Part shown: one piece after another, positions 26,616-36,295 of the stretch
Layout: every line of letters begins with the position of its first letter
How positions within the stretch are numbered: the stretch's first letter is position 1
NCBI RefSeq assembly: GCF_030408035.1
Contig: NZ_JASDCF010000008.1
Coordinates: forward strand, 1-64,000
Direction of reading: 5' to 3'
From: Psychrobacter sp. APC 3426
Lineage (GTDB): Bacteria > Pseudomonadota > Gammaproteobacteria > Pseudomonadales > Moraxellaceae
Length of the DNA stretch: 64,000 bases
Notes under the pieces: generated by a model
Seen by the model: only the letters and a program-made list of their open reading frames with translations
The model's database searches: none
Told to the model about the DNA's origin: nothing
Made by a program: the position numbers and the translations under genes

Positions 26616-27782
26616 ATGCGTGAATACAACTTATTTACCTCAGAATCTGTGAGCGAAGGTCATCCTGATAAAATGGCTGACCAAATATCAGATGCCATTC
26701 TTGATGCTATTTTACGTCAAGACCTAGATGCACGTGTGGCGTGCGAGACCTTGGTCAAGACAGGCGCCGTGATACTGGCAGGTGAAGTGACCACGACAGC
26801 GAATATCGATGTTGAACGCATTGTACGTGATACCGTCAATGGTATTGGCTATCACCACTCAGACTTAGGTTTCGATGGTGAGACTTGTGCTGTTATCAAT
26901 ATGCTAGGCAAGCAGTCTCCTGAGATTGCTCAAGGGGTCGATCGTAGTAGCCCAGAAGAGCAAGGTGCTGGTGACCAAGGCTTGATGTTTGGTTATGCCA
27001 GTAACGAGACCGATGTGTTGATGCCAGCGCCTATCGAGTTCGCCCATCGTTTGATGGAACGTCAGTCGGAGCTGCGACGCGCAGGCGAGCTGCCTTGGTT
27101 GCGCCCAGATGCCAAGGCGCAAGTCACGCTCAAATATGACGGCAATCGTCCTGTTGCCATTGATGCAGTCGTCCTATCGACGCAACATGACCCTAGTATC
27201 TCGCAGTCTGATCTGCAAGAAGCGGTCATGGAATCTATTATCAAACAAGTATTGCCCGCTGACCTGCTACATGCCGGTACGCGTTACCATATCAACCCAA
27301 CGGGTAAATTTGTGATTGGTGGACCTGTCGGTGATGCAGGATTGACCGGTCGTAAAATCATCGTCGATACCTATGGTGGTATGGCGCGTCATGGTGGCGG
27401 TGCCTTTAGTGGCAAAGACCCTTCAAAAGTAGATCGCAGTGCGGCCTATGCCGTACGCTATGTTGCGAAGAATATTGTGGCAGCAGGACTGGCCGAGCGC
27501 TGTGAAGTACAAGTCAGCTACGCAATCGGTGTTGCTGAGCCAACCTCTATCTCTGTTAATACTTTTGGTACCAGCAAAATCAGTAATGACGAAATTATTC
27601 GTCTGATTCGCACTCACTTTGATTTGCGTCCATACGGCATTACCCGTATGTTGAACTTGTTACAACCAATGTACCAGCAAACAGCGACCTTTGGTCATTT
27701 TGGTCGTCCGGGTTCAGAAACTGCCTTTACATGGGAAAAAACAGACAAAGCTGAGATTTTAAAAGCAGATGCTGGTTTGTAA
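26616..27782 (+). CDS. metK: S-adenosylmethionine synthetase
   Basis: A 388-residue MAT (E. coli 384). Signatures: [20 protein letters not shown], the ATP-binding [12 protein letters not shown], and [20 protein letters not shown]. It makes S-adenosylmethionine from methionine and ATP. No strong Shine-Dalgarno is visible before the ATG, and no SAM riboswitch-like structure was seen in the 163-base gap upstream. Apparently monocistronic. Confidence 0.97.
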   Translation: MREYNLFTSESVSEGHPDKMADQISDAILDAILRQDLDARVACETLVKTGAVILAGEVTTTANIDVERIVRDTVNGIGYHHSDLGFDGETCAVINMLGKQSPEIAQGVDRSSPEEQGAGDQGLMFGYASNETDVLMPAPIEFAHRLMERQSELRRAGELPWLRPDAKAQVTLKYDGNRPVAIDAVVLSTQHDPSISQSDLQEAVMESIIKQVLPADLLHAGTRYHINPTGKFVIGGPVGDAGLTGRKIIVDTYGGMARHGGGAFSGKDPSKVDRSAAYAVRYVAKNIVAAGLAERCEVQVSYAIGVAEPTSISVNTFGTSKISNDEIIRLIRTHFDLRPYGITRMLNLLQPMYQQTATFGHFGRPGSETAFTWEKTDKAEILKADAGL

Positions 27783-27851
27783 TAGTATTCATCTCTTTTG
27801 TTTATAAACTGATTTTATATATTAACAATTACCACTTATTAGGAGTTGCTC

Positions 27852-28220
27852 ATGTCTCAAGATAACAACCCAGACAACCATCAAGACAATACTGTAGATG
27901 CAAACATTGAGATTACCCCTGAAATGCAGGCCTTTTACCAACGTGCTGATGCTATCATTGGTGTGGCAAACAGCCAGTTAGGTCCTGATGCACATTCAGG
28001 ACAAGTTGGCGCATCACTGCTATATGCAGCCGCACGCTATAGCGCATCTGTCGCCTCTATTGGTTTTGTCAAAGGTGATGACTTTGCTAAAGAAAAAGAT
28101 GACATCGTCGAGTTTTATGTCAAACAATATCGTCAGATGTTAAGTGACAACCTAACCGATTATGCGCAAAATTTTGATAAGTATGTTCAGCTTAACCAAG
28201 ATGACAAAGCAGACAAATAG
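27852..28220 (+). CDS. DUF3144 family protein
   Basis: A 122-residue soluble acidic protein; the ATG at 27852 has AGGAG seven bases upstream, better than a TTG two codons earlier. The body (FYQRADAIIGVANSQL, GASLLYAAARYSASVASIGF, DIVEFYVKQYRQMLSDNLTDY) matches the DUF3144 pattern of short helical proteins of unknown function. The first 25 residues are Asn/Asp/Gln-rich. Follows metK by 69 bases and has its own terminator, so it may be read through from metK. Confidence 0.75.
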   Translation: MSQDNNPDNHQDNTVDANIEITPEMQAFYQRADAIIGVANSQLGPDAHSGQVGASLLYAAARYSASVASIGFVKGDDFAKEKDDIVEFYVKQYRQMLSDNLTDYAQNFDKYVQLNQDDKADK

Positions 28221-28310
28221 TACAGTAGCGTTTTTTAAGAAACCATTTATTTAAACAATCATTGGTTAAAACAAGCAAGCATTGCGCAAGACGTTATGAT
28301 AGTGATAGAT

Positions 28311-28343
28311 AAACCCAAGCTTATTATCAAGCTTGGGTTTTTT
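28311..28343 (+). terminator. Rho-independent terminator after the DUF3144 gene
   Basis: AAACCCAAGCTT pairs perfectly with AAGCTTGGGTTT over a six-base loop and is followed by TTT. Confidence 0.9.
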
Positions 28344-28511
28344 ATTGGCTATAAATTTTGGTAACTTACATACTGGATGGTTGGTGATAAATAAGCTACT
28401 ATAAATTTTAGCAGGCTTTATTAAGGCGTGTCTTAGCGCACATTTAGCCAATCATAAAGCCAACTATGGATAGCAGGGAGCTACCGGATTTATCTATAAG
28501 GAGATATCATT

Positions 28512-28883
28512 ATGCAAAATCACATGACTATAATTAAGGCATGGCTCTCTATACGTCAGCAGCCATTTATCAAACCCTTATTATTCAGTTTGCCGTTGAC
28601 GCTCGCATTGGCAAGCTGCAGCTACATGCCCGATATTACGATGCCTGACTCTCACACTACCACGCCTACACAGCCAAACACCTCAACCCACCAACCACCT
28701 GCTGGCGTTTTTTCTCAGTGCCCACCTTTTAATCCTGCGAATACCATATGTACCGCGCAATATGATCCTGTCTGTGTAAAAACCCAAACGGGTTCAGTCA
28801 TAAGCTATCGCACCGCCGGTAATGCCTGCTCCGCCTGTAGTACCCCAGAAGCCGTAGCCTATGTAAAAGGCGAATGCCTCTAA
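28512..28883 (+). CDS. Small Cys-rich lipoprotein with Kazal-like pattern
   Basis: A 123-residue predicted lipoprotein. Basic N-terminus, hydrophobic core and lipobox LALASC give a lipidated Cys near residue 36. A Pro/Thr/Ser-rich spacer follows, then six cysteines in a pattern resembling a Kazal-type inhibitor: CPPFNPANTICTAQYDPVC, then NACSAC and a terminal GEC. Bacterial lipoproteins with this YxPVC core are known but poorly characterised. AAGGAGATATC precedes the ATG, a very strong ribosome site. Single gene. Confidence 0.68.
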   Translation: MQNHMTIIKAWLSIRQQPFIKPLLFSLPLTLALASCSYMPDITMPDSHTTTPTQPNTSTHQPPAGVFSQCPPFNPANTICTAQYDPVCVKTQTGSVISYRTAGNACSACSTPEAVAYVKGECL

Positions 28884-28895
28884 TATATGTCGACT

Positions 28896-29031
28896 ATAGC
28901 CAGTAAAAAGTAATATCGATACATCACGCGCTGCTGATATCAATTTTTCTTGCTTGCTGTGCCTGCGCAGACAGAGGCTACAAAAAATTGATATCAGCAA
29001 TACCGTAGTGTTTTTAGGATATTTTGACTAT
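28896..29031 (+). mobile_element. 136-bp MITE-like repeat (copy 2)
   Basis: Starts ATAGCCAGTAAAAAG and ends ATTTTGACTAT. Internal arms TGATATCAATTTTT and AAAAAATTGATATCA flank the reverse of the conserved core (CTTGCTTGCTGTGCCTGCGC). Nearly identical to the copies at 35987 and 55725. Between convergent genes. Confidence 0.85.
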
Positions 29032-29072
29032 CTATTCGACTTATTAAAGCGAGTCGTTTTAACACCGTCATA

Positions 29073-29100
29073 AAAATACCCAGCTTATGACAAGCTGGGT
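29073..29100 (-). terminator. Rho-independent terminator of the first BCCT gene
   Basis: Read on the minus strand, ACCCAGCTT and AAGCTGGGT form a perfect 9-bp stem with a five-base loop, followed by ATTTTTA. It lies about 85 bases after the stop of the transporter. Confidence 0.85.
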
Positions 29101-29183
29101 AATTGGTAATATCTATAAACTATTCAGTCTTACTTTAATCAGTCAGCGTTTATGCACTTTAGCTTTGCGCGCTAACCGATTGG

Positions 29184-30833
29184 TTATCCTTTTTTTAGCT
29201 CAGGTGGACCTTCTAGCAAGTCCTCGTCAGGCAGCTCATTTGCTGAGTTATGTTCTGCTGACTCTTCAGTGATGAACCATTGCTGCTGACGATAGAGAAT
29301 CAAGTGATCTCGACTCAAACCTCGCAATAGCGAATACATCATGACCAATATCACTACTGCAAACGGCAGACCCGATACGATCGATGCTGCTTGCAACGCG
29401 CCTAAGCCACCTGCTGCTAACAATACTGCTGCAATAATACCCTCAGTGCCTGCCCAAAATAAACGCTGAATCTTAGGAGGATTGGTATCACCGCCTGAGG
29501 TTAGCATATCAATCACAAAACTGGCAGAATCTGATGAGGTCACAAACCACAATACAATCATCACGACGATGAGTAAGTTGAATACGGCGGTTAATGGGTA
29601 AGATTCCATTAATTTAAAAATTGCACTACCCGTATCCGCTCTAACTGCCTCAACAAGACCAGGGCTTGCTAAGTCAGGATTGACTGCCGCCATCAATTCC
29701 ATATGAACCGCAGAACCACCGAACGCTGTGAACCATAAGAACAAGATAGCCACTGGGATTAACAATACGCCCAATGTGAATTCACGAATGGTACGACCAC
29801 GAGAGATACGAGCCACGAACACACCAACGAATGGCGACCAGCTAATCCACCATGCCCAATAAAAAATCGTCCACGATGCTTGCCAGTTTTCTTGACCTTC
29901 ATAAGACTCAGTCCAAAACCCTAAAGGAACAACCTGATGGATATAATTACCGATGTTTTCAATAAAACTGTTAAAGATAAACTGTGTCGGTCCTAAGAGA
30001 ATCACGAAACTTAAAAGTATAATCGTCAACACGATATTGATATCGCTTAAGCGCTTAATACCTTTATCGAGTCCTAAGAACAGTGACATACCTGCCAAAA
30101 CAGTGATAACGGCAATCAAGATGATTTGTACACTGATGTTGTTAGGGATACCAAATAAGCTCTCAAGACCAGAGTTAATCTGCAGCACCCCAAGACCTAG
30201 AGTGGTCACCACGCCAAACATGGTGCCAAATACCGCTAAGGTATCAACCGTATGACCCCAACCACCATATATTCTTTTACCCAATATTGGATATAGCGTT
30301 GAGCGAATAGCCAATGGCAAACCACGGCGATAGTGAAAATAAGCCAAAGCCAAAGCCACCATGCCATAGAGCGCCCATACATGAATACCATAATGTAGAA
30401 ATGAGATGTTCATCGCAAGCTTAGCAGATGCAACCGTCTCACCCTCACCCAGAGGTGGTGCCATATAATGATATAGCGGCTCAGCCGTACCCCAATATAG
30501 GAGTCCGATACCGATACCTGCGGAAAACAGCATACCAATCCAAGAGATGAGCTTATACTCAGGCTCTTCATTCTGATGACCCAACCTGATGTCACCATAT
30601 CGACTAAATATCATATAGATACTCATCAAGACAGTGGCATTAATCACCACAATAAAGAACCATCCAAAACGTAGAGAAACAAATGCTTTGGCTTGATTAA
30701 ATACTACTTCTGCTTGCTCATTAAAAAACGCACCAAAAATAATAAAGACAGTAATTAAAATCACTGAGGTTAAAAACACCGGCTTACTTACTCGTGGAAA
30801 AGGGCCTACTCTGCCAACCTTCACATGATCCAT
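29184..30833 (-). CDS. BCCT-family betaine/choline/carnitine transporter (first of three)
   Basis: A 549-residue, 12-helix transporter. The start is the ATG giving MDHVKVGRVGPFPRV (GGGAAG five bases upstream); a TTG six codons earlier is unlikely. The family signature WTIFYWAWWISWSPFVGVFV includes the aromatic box of helix 8, and ISRGRTIREF follows. The glycine-rich stretch of helix 3 (FSAGIGIGLLYWGTAEPLYH) is present. BCCT proteins take up quaternary ammonium compounds with Na+ or H+ for osmoprotection. The C-terminus is short and acidic (DEDLLEGPPE). It has two close paralogues upstream on the same strand, each with its own terminator. Confidence 0.92.
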   Translation of the reverse strand: MDHVKVGRVGPFPRVSKPVFLTSVILITVFIIFGAFFNEQAEVVFNQAKAFVSLRFGWFFIVVINATVLMSIYMIFSRYGDIRLGHQNEEPEYKLISWIGMLFSAGIGIGLLYWGTAEPLYHYMAPPLGEGETVASAKLAMNISFLHYGIHVWALYGMVALALAYFHYRRGLPLAIRSTLYPILGKRIYGGWGHTVDTLAVFGTMFGVVTTLGLGVLQINSGLESLFGIPNNISVQIILIAVITVLAGMSLFLGLDKGIKRLSDINIVLTIILLSFVILLGPTQFIFNSFIENIGNYIHQVVPLGFWTESYEGQENWQASWTIFYWAWWISWSPFVGVFVARISRGRTIREFTLGVLLIPVAILFLWFTAFGGSAVHMELMAAVNPDLASPGLVEAVRADTGSAIFKLMESYPLTAVFNLLIVVMIVLWFVTSSDSASFVIDMLTSGGDTNPPKIQRLFWAGTEGIIAAVLLAAGGLGALQAASIVSGLPFAVVILVMMYSLLRGLSRDHLILYRQQQWFITEESAEHNSANELPDEDLLEGPPELKKG

Positions 30834-30964
30834 AGATCTTCCCAAAGACAAAAGAGCGTCACCATAACAAGATGTTAACGAATTATCAAATATAACCCTG
30901 TCATGTTGCGTTTTGTATACACAGAGTCACCTGATTATAAAAGCGTATTGTCTTTGGGCAAAAT

Positions 30965-30997
30965 AAAACCCCAGCCTACAATGAGACTGGGGTTTTT
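30965..30997 (-). terminator. Rho-independent terminator of the second BCCT gene
   Basis: On the minus strand, CCCCAG and CTGGGG, extended by A/T pairs, form the stem with a 12-base loop and a T run. It lies 41 bases after the stop at 31038. Confidence 0.88.
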
Positions 30998-31037
30998 ATT
31001 GATGCCACTGAATGCAGAATATATCTATTGTCAGTCT

Positions 31038-32666
31038 TTAATCGCCTTTAACAACCTCAGGCGGACCTTCTAGTAGCTCCTCATCCCTGAACTCATTAGC
31101 CGTATTATGCTCAACCGACTCATCAGTGATAAATCGTTGTTCTGCACGATAAAGTATCAACTCATCACGATTAAACCCTTTTATCATCGCATACAACATA
31201 ATAAACACAACAATAGCAAAAGGAAATCCTGCGACGATAGCAGCGGCCTGTAACGCCCCTAAACCACCAGCTGCAAGTAAAATCGCGGCAACCAAACCCT
31301 GCATAATTGCCCAAAACAAACGCTGAATTTTAGGCGGATTGGTTTCACCACCAGAAGTCAGCATATCAATGACAAAGCTGGCTGAGTCTGATGACGTCAC
31401 AAACCACAGTACAATCATGAGCACAATCAGCATGGTGGTGGCTTTGGCAAATGGGTAAAACTCCATCAGCTTAAAGATAGCACTACCATAATCGTTTTGG
31501 ACAACTTCAATAAACCCAGGGTTACCGATTAGCTCCATATTTACTGCCACACCACCAAAGGTTGTGAACCAGAAAAACAGGATAATCATCGGAATAAATA
31601 GCACACCGAGTAGGAATTCACGAATGGTACGACCACGGGAAATACGAGCGATAAACACCCCTACAAATGGTGACCAGCTGATCCACCAAGCCCAGTAGAA
31701 TATCGTCCATGAAGACTGCCAATCGCCTTTGCTATAGGCTTCGCTCCAAAAGCTTAATTGCACGATATTTTGTATATAGTTACCAGTGTTTTCAACCAAA
31801 CTGTCCATAATGTACTGAGTTGGGCCCATGATAAAAGCAAATCCTAACAACACAAAAGTAAGAATGATATTGGTATCACTGAGACGTTTGATACCTTTGT
31901 CCAAACCCATTAGCAACGAGCCACAAGCCAGCATCGTAATGAGGGCGATTAAGATCACTTGCACCGTGACAGAGTTAGGCAAGCCAAATAACCCTTCGAG
32001 TCCAGAGTTAATCTGCAACACACCAAAACCTAAGGTGGTCACAACACCAAACATCGTCCCAAATACTGCCAACGTATCAACCGTGTGTCCCCATTTGCCA
32101 TAGATTCTCTGGCCCAATATTGGATAAAGGCTAGAACGAATCGATAATGGGAGACCACGGCGAAAATGAAAATAGGCCAATGACAATGCCACGACAGCAT
32201 AAATTGCCCAAGCGTGAATCCCATAATGTAAAAACGAGATGTTCATTGCTTGTTTGGCAGCTTCTACGGTCTCTGCATCACCTAGTGGCGGCGCCATAAA
32301 GTGATAAACCGGCTCAGCCGTACCCCAGTACATAATACCGATACCGATACCCGCTGAGAATAGCATCCCTATCCAAGATGGCAGGCTGTATTGCGGTGTT
32401 TCAGTTTGATGACCTAAGCGAATATCACCATATTTGCTGAAAATCAAATACAAACATAAAACCACAGCAACGTTCATCAGGATAATAAACATCCAACCAA
32501 AGCGTTGGGTAATAAAGCCTTGTGCACTAGTAAATATAGTATCTGCTAACTCTTGAAACAGAGCACCGAATATAATAAACCCGACAATCAATATTGCCGA
32601 GGCAATAAAGACCGGTTTATTTACTCGTGGAAAAGGCCCTAAACGACCTATTTTGAGTTCACTCAT
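31038..32666 (-). CDS. BCCT-family betaine/choline/carnitine transporter (second of three)
   Basis: A 542-residue paralogue of the genes on both sides. N-terminus MSELKIGRLGPFPRVNKPVF, helix 3 FSAGIGIGIMYWGTAEPVYH, and signature WTIFYWAWWISWSPFVGVFI. It is about eight residues shorter than the first in the loop before VEVVQNDYGSAIFK. The short C-terminus (EELLEGPPEVVKGD) lacks the long regulatory tail of BetP, so osmotic control is probably by transcription or differs in mechanism. GGAT lies before the ATG. Own promoter and terminator. Confidence 0.92.
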   Translation of the reverse strand: MSELKIGRLGPFPRVNKPVFIASAILIVGFIIFGALFQELADTIFTSAQGFITQRFGWMFIILMNVAVVLCLYLIFSKYGDIRLGHQTETPQYSLPSWIGMLFSAGIGIGIMYWGTAEPVYHFMAPPLGDAETVEAAKQAMNISFLHYGIHAWAIYAVVALSLAYFHFRRGLPLSIRSSLYPILGQRIYGKWGHTVDTLAVFGTMFGVVTTLGFGVLQINSGLEGLFGLPNSVTVQVILIALITMLACGSLLMGLDKGIKRLSDTNIILTFVLLGFAFIMGPTQYIMDSLVENTGNYIQNIVQLSFWSEAYSKGDWQSSWTIFYWAWWISWSPFVGVFIARISRGRTIREFLLGVLFIPMIILFFWFTTFGGVAVNMELIGNPGFIEVVQNDYGSAIFKLMEFYPFAKATTMLIVLMIVLWFVTSSDSASFVIDMLTSGGETNPPKIQRLFWAIMQGLVAAILLAAGGLGALQAAAIVAGFPFAIVVFIMLYAMIKGFNRDELILYRAEQRFITDESVEHNTANEFRDEELLEGPPEVVKGD

Positions 32667-32755
32667 CTTTTTTATCCAATATTTTAGAGTCGCTTACCTT
32701 AACAAGATGTTACCCGATTATCAAATTTTACCCTTATATTATGTTTTTTTGATAC

Positions 32756-32789
32756 AAAAAATAGCCCTGAGATGTCAGAGCTATTTTTT
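32756..32789 (-). terminator. Rho-independent terminator of the third BCCT gene
   Basis: AAAAAATAGC and GCTATTTTTT pair around CCTGAGATGTCAGA, which itself holds CTGA/TCAG. Six T residues follow on the minus strand; symmetric, so it may act in both directions. Confidence 0.87.
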
Positions 32790-32868
32790 ATGCTTGTTAT
32801 TTAAAACCACTATTTATAAGAGTTATTTATAACCGTTTTTTTGCTTGTATTGAGAGTAACGCTACAGG

Positions 32869-34518
32869 TTAATCCCCTGTCACAATCTTCGGCGGACCTT
32901 TCAACAGGTCTTCATCGACAAACTCGTCTGCGGTGTTGTGATCGACAGATTCAGCAGTGATAAACTGCTGCTGTGCACGATACAATATTAAACGATCACG
33001 GCCTAGACCACGCCATAAAGCATACATCATCACCAGAATAACCAACGCAAAGGGTAAGCCTGCAACGATAGCCGCTGCTTGTAATGCCCCCAATCCGCCT
33101 GCCGCTAATAAAATAGCAGCGATTAAACCTTGCATGATTGCCCAAAATAAACGCTGAATCTTAGGTGGATTGGTATCACCACCTGCCGTCAACATGTCGA
33201 TGACAAAACTGGCTGAGTCAGATGAGGTCACAAACCAAAGTACAATCATAATCACAATCAACAACGTAATTGGCTTGGTAAGCGGATAGTATTCCACCAA
33301 CTTAAAGATGGCACTGCCCGTATCTGCTTGCACGGCTTCAACCAACCCTGGACTGGCCATCAGCGGATCAAGCGCTGCTAGCAGCTCCATATGAATCGCC
33401 ACACCACCAAAAGTGGTAAACCAAAAGAACAAGATGGTCATTGGAATCAAGAGCACGCCCAGTACAAACTCACGAACCGTACGGCCGCGACTAATACGCG
33501 CGATAAACACCCCAACAAATGGTGCCCAGCTTACCCACCATGCCCAGTAAAATATCGTCCAACCAGCCTGCCAATCAGTACCGCTATAAGACTCACCCCA
33601 TAAACTTAACGGAACAACCGCGGCCAGATAATTACCGATGTTTTCAAAGAAGCTGTCAAAGATAAATAGCGTAGGGCCTAGAATGACCATAAAGGCTAAC
33701 AAAATACCAGTCAGTCCCATATTGATATCGCTTAAGCGCTTAATCCCTTTATCGAGACCGAGCATCAGAGAACCACACGCCAGCGCCGTCACAAAGGCAA
33801 TAATGACGAACTGTACGGTAATCGTATTAGGAATACCAAATAGGTTCTCAAGACCAGAGTTAATCTGCATAACCCCTAAGCCAAGCGAGGTCACAACCCC
33901 AAACATCGTGCCAAAAACCGCTAAGATATCAACGGTATGACCCCATGGGCCATAAATCTTGCGTCCTAAAATAGGATATAGAGTCGAGCGAATAGATAAC
34001 GGCAAACCACGTCTAAAGTGGAAATAAGCAAGCGCTAGAGCAACAATCGTATAAATCGCCCAAGCATGCAGACCCCAATGCAAAAATGAGACATTCATGG
34101 CTTCTTTTGCCGCTGCAATGGTCTCAGGCTCTGCTAATGGTGGTGCCATAAAATGATACAGTGGCTCTGCAGTACCCCAGTAAACTAGGCCAATACCAAT
34201 ACCTGCTGAGAACAGCATCGCAATCCATGAAAATAGTGGATACTGTGCCTCCTCTGTTTGCTTACCGAGACGAATATCGCCATAACGACTTGCCGCTAGA
34301 TACAGGCAAAAAACTAATGCTATGTTCATAAGAGCGATGAAGAACCAACCAAAATTGGTGGTAATAAAGCTCTGTAGATAACTAAACAGTGCCCCTGCCG
34401 TCTCAGTGAAGAACGCACCGAAGATAATAAAACCAACAATTAAAATGCCTGACGTGATAAACACAGGCTTATTTACCCGTGGAAACGGGCCCAATCTTTC
34501 TACCTTTACATGATCCAT
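32869..34518 (-). CDS. BCCT-family betaine/choline/carnitine transporter (third of three)
   Basis: A 549-residue paralogue, the most upstream of the tandem set in its direction of transcription. N-terminus MDHVKVERLGPFPRVNKPVF, nearly the same as the first; helix 3 FSAGIGIGLVYWGTAEPLYH; signature WTIFYWAWWVSWAPFVGVFI with Ala in place of Ser. C-terminus DEDLLKGPPKIVTGD. The set probably arose by local duplication and may have split substrate range or affinity. No choline dehydrogenase or BetI is in the window. Confidence 0.92.
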   Translation of the reverse strand: MDHVKVERLGPFPRVNKPVFITSGILIVGFIIFGAFFTETAGALFSYLQSFITTNFGWFFIALMNIALVFCLYLAASRYGDIRLGKQTEEAQYPLFSWIAMLFSAGIGIGLVYWGTAEPLYHFMAPPLAEPETIAAAKEAMNVSFLHWGLHAWAIYTIVALALAYFHFRRGLPLSIRSTLYPILGRKIYGPWGHTVDILAVFGTMFGVVTSLGLGVMQINSGLENLFGIPNTITVQFVIIAFVTALACGSLMLGLDKGIKRLSDINMGLTGILLAFMVILGPTLFIFDSFFENIGNYLAAVVPLSLWGESYSGTDWQAGWTIFYWAWWVSWAPFVGVFIARISRGRTVREFVLGVLLIPMTILFFWFTTFGGVAIHMELLAALDPLMASPGLVEAVQADTGSAIFKLVEYYPLTKPITLLIVIMIVLWFVTSSDSASFVIDMLTAGGDTNPPKIQRLFWAIMQGLIAAILLAAGGLGALQAAAIVAGLPFALVILVMMYALWRGLGRDRLILYRAQQQFITAESVDHNTADEFVDEDLLKGPPKIVTGD

Positions 34519-34694
34519 TTAGGTAATAGCCTTAATTTTTAAGAAATCACACTTTAACAAATTAACTTTTCTTTATCAATCAATTACATACGTTAACTTA
34601 ATTGAAATCGTTCAGTATTAAGTTAAATTGATGGATAGTTGCATCGCCTAATATCCCTAATACGCTTAATAGCCTAGTGATGCATTCAATCAAA

Positions 34695-35948
34695 TCACTG
34701 CGGTTGGAGTTGCAACAGCTCACCCTCACCACCATCTTCAAGCAGAAATACCTGCCCATCCACATTCAACACATTACGAATACGTTCACCCATATCATAG
34801 CGATAGCGCTCAGCAGCAGCGTTACTATCCTCTAAACCAACAATGATGAGCGCTTTCGATGACAGACCACTGATAAGCGCATTGCCTTGCCATGCCGGGA
34901 AGTCATTATGCTTACCCGCTGTGTACATACTCATCGAGGAGGGTGATATCACCGGCGTCCAAGTGATTGTAGGTGCTGCAAACTCTGGGCGCGTATCATG
35001 GTCAGGGATGTCAGTGCCGTTATAATTACGACCATTCGACACGACTGGCCAACCATAGTTGTTGCCTTTTTCAATAAGATTAAATTCATCACCGCCTCTT
35101 GGGCCCATTTCGTGCGCCCAAAGCCTGCCTTTTTCATCGAACATCATACCCAGCACATTACGATGACCAGTCGTCCAAAACTGTGATTTTATATCCCCGG
35201 CAGTGGTAAAAAATGGATTGTCATTCGGTATTGAGCCGTCAGCATTGAGCCTAATTATTTTACCTAAATTGACTGTCATATCCTGCGCTGGGGATTTTTC
35301 TTGGCGATCGCCCGAGCTGATATATAGATACTGCCCATCGGGTGAGAACAGCATGCGATGGCTATAATGCCCCTGCCCTTTTACTTTTGGCGTTTGCGCC
35401 CAGATTGGCGTAATGTCTTGCAAGCTTGGCGCGTCAGTATTTAGTCCTGTCAATGTCGCTTTGATGACCTTTGCACCGAATGTATTACTATCAGCATCGC
35501 TACCTGCCTCAACGTAACTGATATAGACATCATTATTAGTAGAAAAATCTGGTGCAAGGATAATGTCACCAAGCCCGCCTTGCCCGCCATAAGCTATTTT
35601 TGGTATGCCAGCCACGGCTGTTTTATGACCCGTTGCAGTATCGACAATATACAACTCACCTGTCTTTTGCGTCACAAGCAGTTTGGCAGGCTCATCATCA
35701 GCCGTAGGTAACGCCGTCATCGCCCAAGGCTCACTAAAGGCAGTTACTGCTTTGGTTGCAAAGGCAGGTTTTTCCGTGTTTGCTATGGATTCATTGACAG
35801 AGGCTTGTCCTTCTTTATATTCGCTCAAATCTTTATTGGTATTGACGGCTGAGGGATTAGAGCAAGCAGAGGCACTAAAGAGCAGTGCTGTTATGATTAA
35901 TGGTAATGTTAAAGGTCCGCTGGTGTGTTTGTTATTGGTCATCATCAT
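34695..35948 (-). CDS. yliI: PQQ-dependent aldose sugar dehydrogenase, lipoprotein
   Basis: A 417-residue lipoprotein of the soluble glucose dehydrogenase family. The signal ends with lipobox SASAC (about residue 29). Motifs: GQGGLGDIILAPDFS, KGQGHYSHRMLFSPDG, SSGDRQEKSPAQD, GHRNVLGMMFDEKG, and HEMGPRGGDEFNLIEKGNNY plus GWP, the region that binds PQQ and Ca2+ in YliI. It oxidises aldose sugars in the periplasm and passes electrons to a quinone or other acceptor. No PQQ biosynthesis genes are in the window. GGGAG lies eight bases before the first of three consecutive ATG codons. Confidence 0.87.
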   Translation of the reverse strand: MMMTNNKHTSGPLTLPLIITALLFSASACSNPSAVNTNKDLSEYKEGQASVNESIANTEKPAFATKAVTAFSEPWAMTALPTADDEPAKLLVTQKTGELYIVDTATGHKTAVAGIPKIAYGGQGGLGDIILAPDFSTNNDVYISYVEAGSDADSNTFGAKVIKATLTGLNTDAPSLQDITPIWAQTPKVKGQGHYSHRMLFSPDGQYLYISSGDRQEKSPAQDMTVNLGKIIRLNADGSIPNDNPFFTTAGDIKSQFWTTGHRNVLGMMFDEKGRLWAHEMGPRGGDEFNLIEKGNNYGWPVVSNGRNYNGTDIPDHDTRPEFAAPTITWTPVISPSSMSMYTAGKHNDFPAWQGNALISGLSSKALIIVGLEDSNAAAERYRYDMGERIRNVLNVDGQVFLLEDGGEGELLQLQPQ

Positions 35949-35986
35949 GATGTCATCTCCCTTGTTTTATGATTAACACTGAAGCT

Positions 35987-36121
35987 ATCGTCAGTGAAAA
36001 GTAATATCGATACATCACGCGCTGCTGATATCAATTTTTCTTGCTTGCTGTGCCTGGCAGACAGAGGCTACATAAATTTGATATCAACAATACCGTAGCG
36101 TCTTTAGGATGTCTTGACTAT
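35987..36121 (+). mobile_element. 135-bp MITE-like repeat (copy 3)
   Basis: Starts ATCGTCAGTGAAAAG and ends GTCTTGACTAT. Same inner arms (TGATATCAATTTTT and AAATTTGATATCA) with a few substitutions and a two-base loss in the core (GTGCCTGGCAGACAGAGG). Lies between two minus-strand genes rather than between convergent ones. Confidence 0.83.
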
Positions 36122-36201
36122 ATTTATAACATGCTCAAAGCAAGTAGACGGTAAAATAATGATAGCATCTAATAATGATGCTTAATGATAGTGCTTAACG
36201 C

Positions 36202-36248
36202 AAAAACCCCTTATTCACCCATATAAAATATAGGCAAATAAGGGGGTT
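36202..36248 (-). terminator. Rho-independent terminator of clpB
   Basis: AACCCCTTATT (36205-36215) pairs with AATAAGGGGGTT (36237-36248). On the minus strand the second arm runs into TTTTT. It lies 48 bases after the clpB stop. Confidence 0.85.
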
Positions 36249-36295
36249 GTCTTAAACCATAACCGTCATTTAGCAACAGTCATCTAAAGTTGTTA

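Noticed and set aside
32957..33157. Antisense frames inside the BCCT genes (also near 29953, 31828, 33638)
   Set aside because: The same antisense frame appears in each paralogue because the coding strand is conserved; there is no independent evidence of expression.
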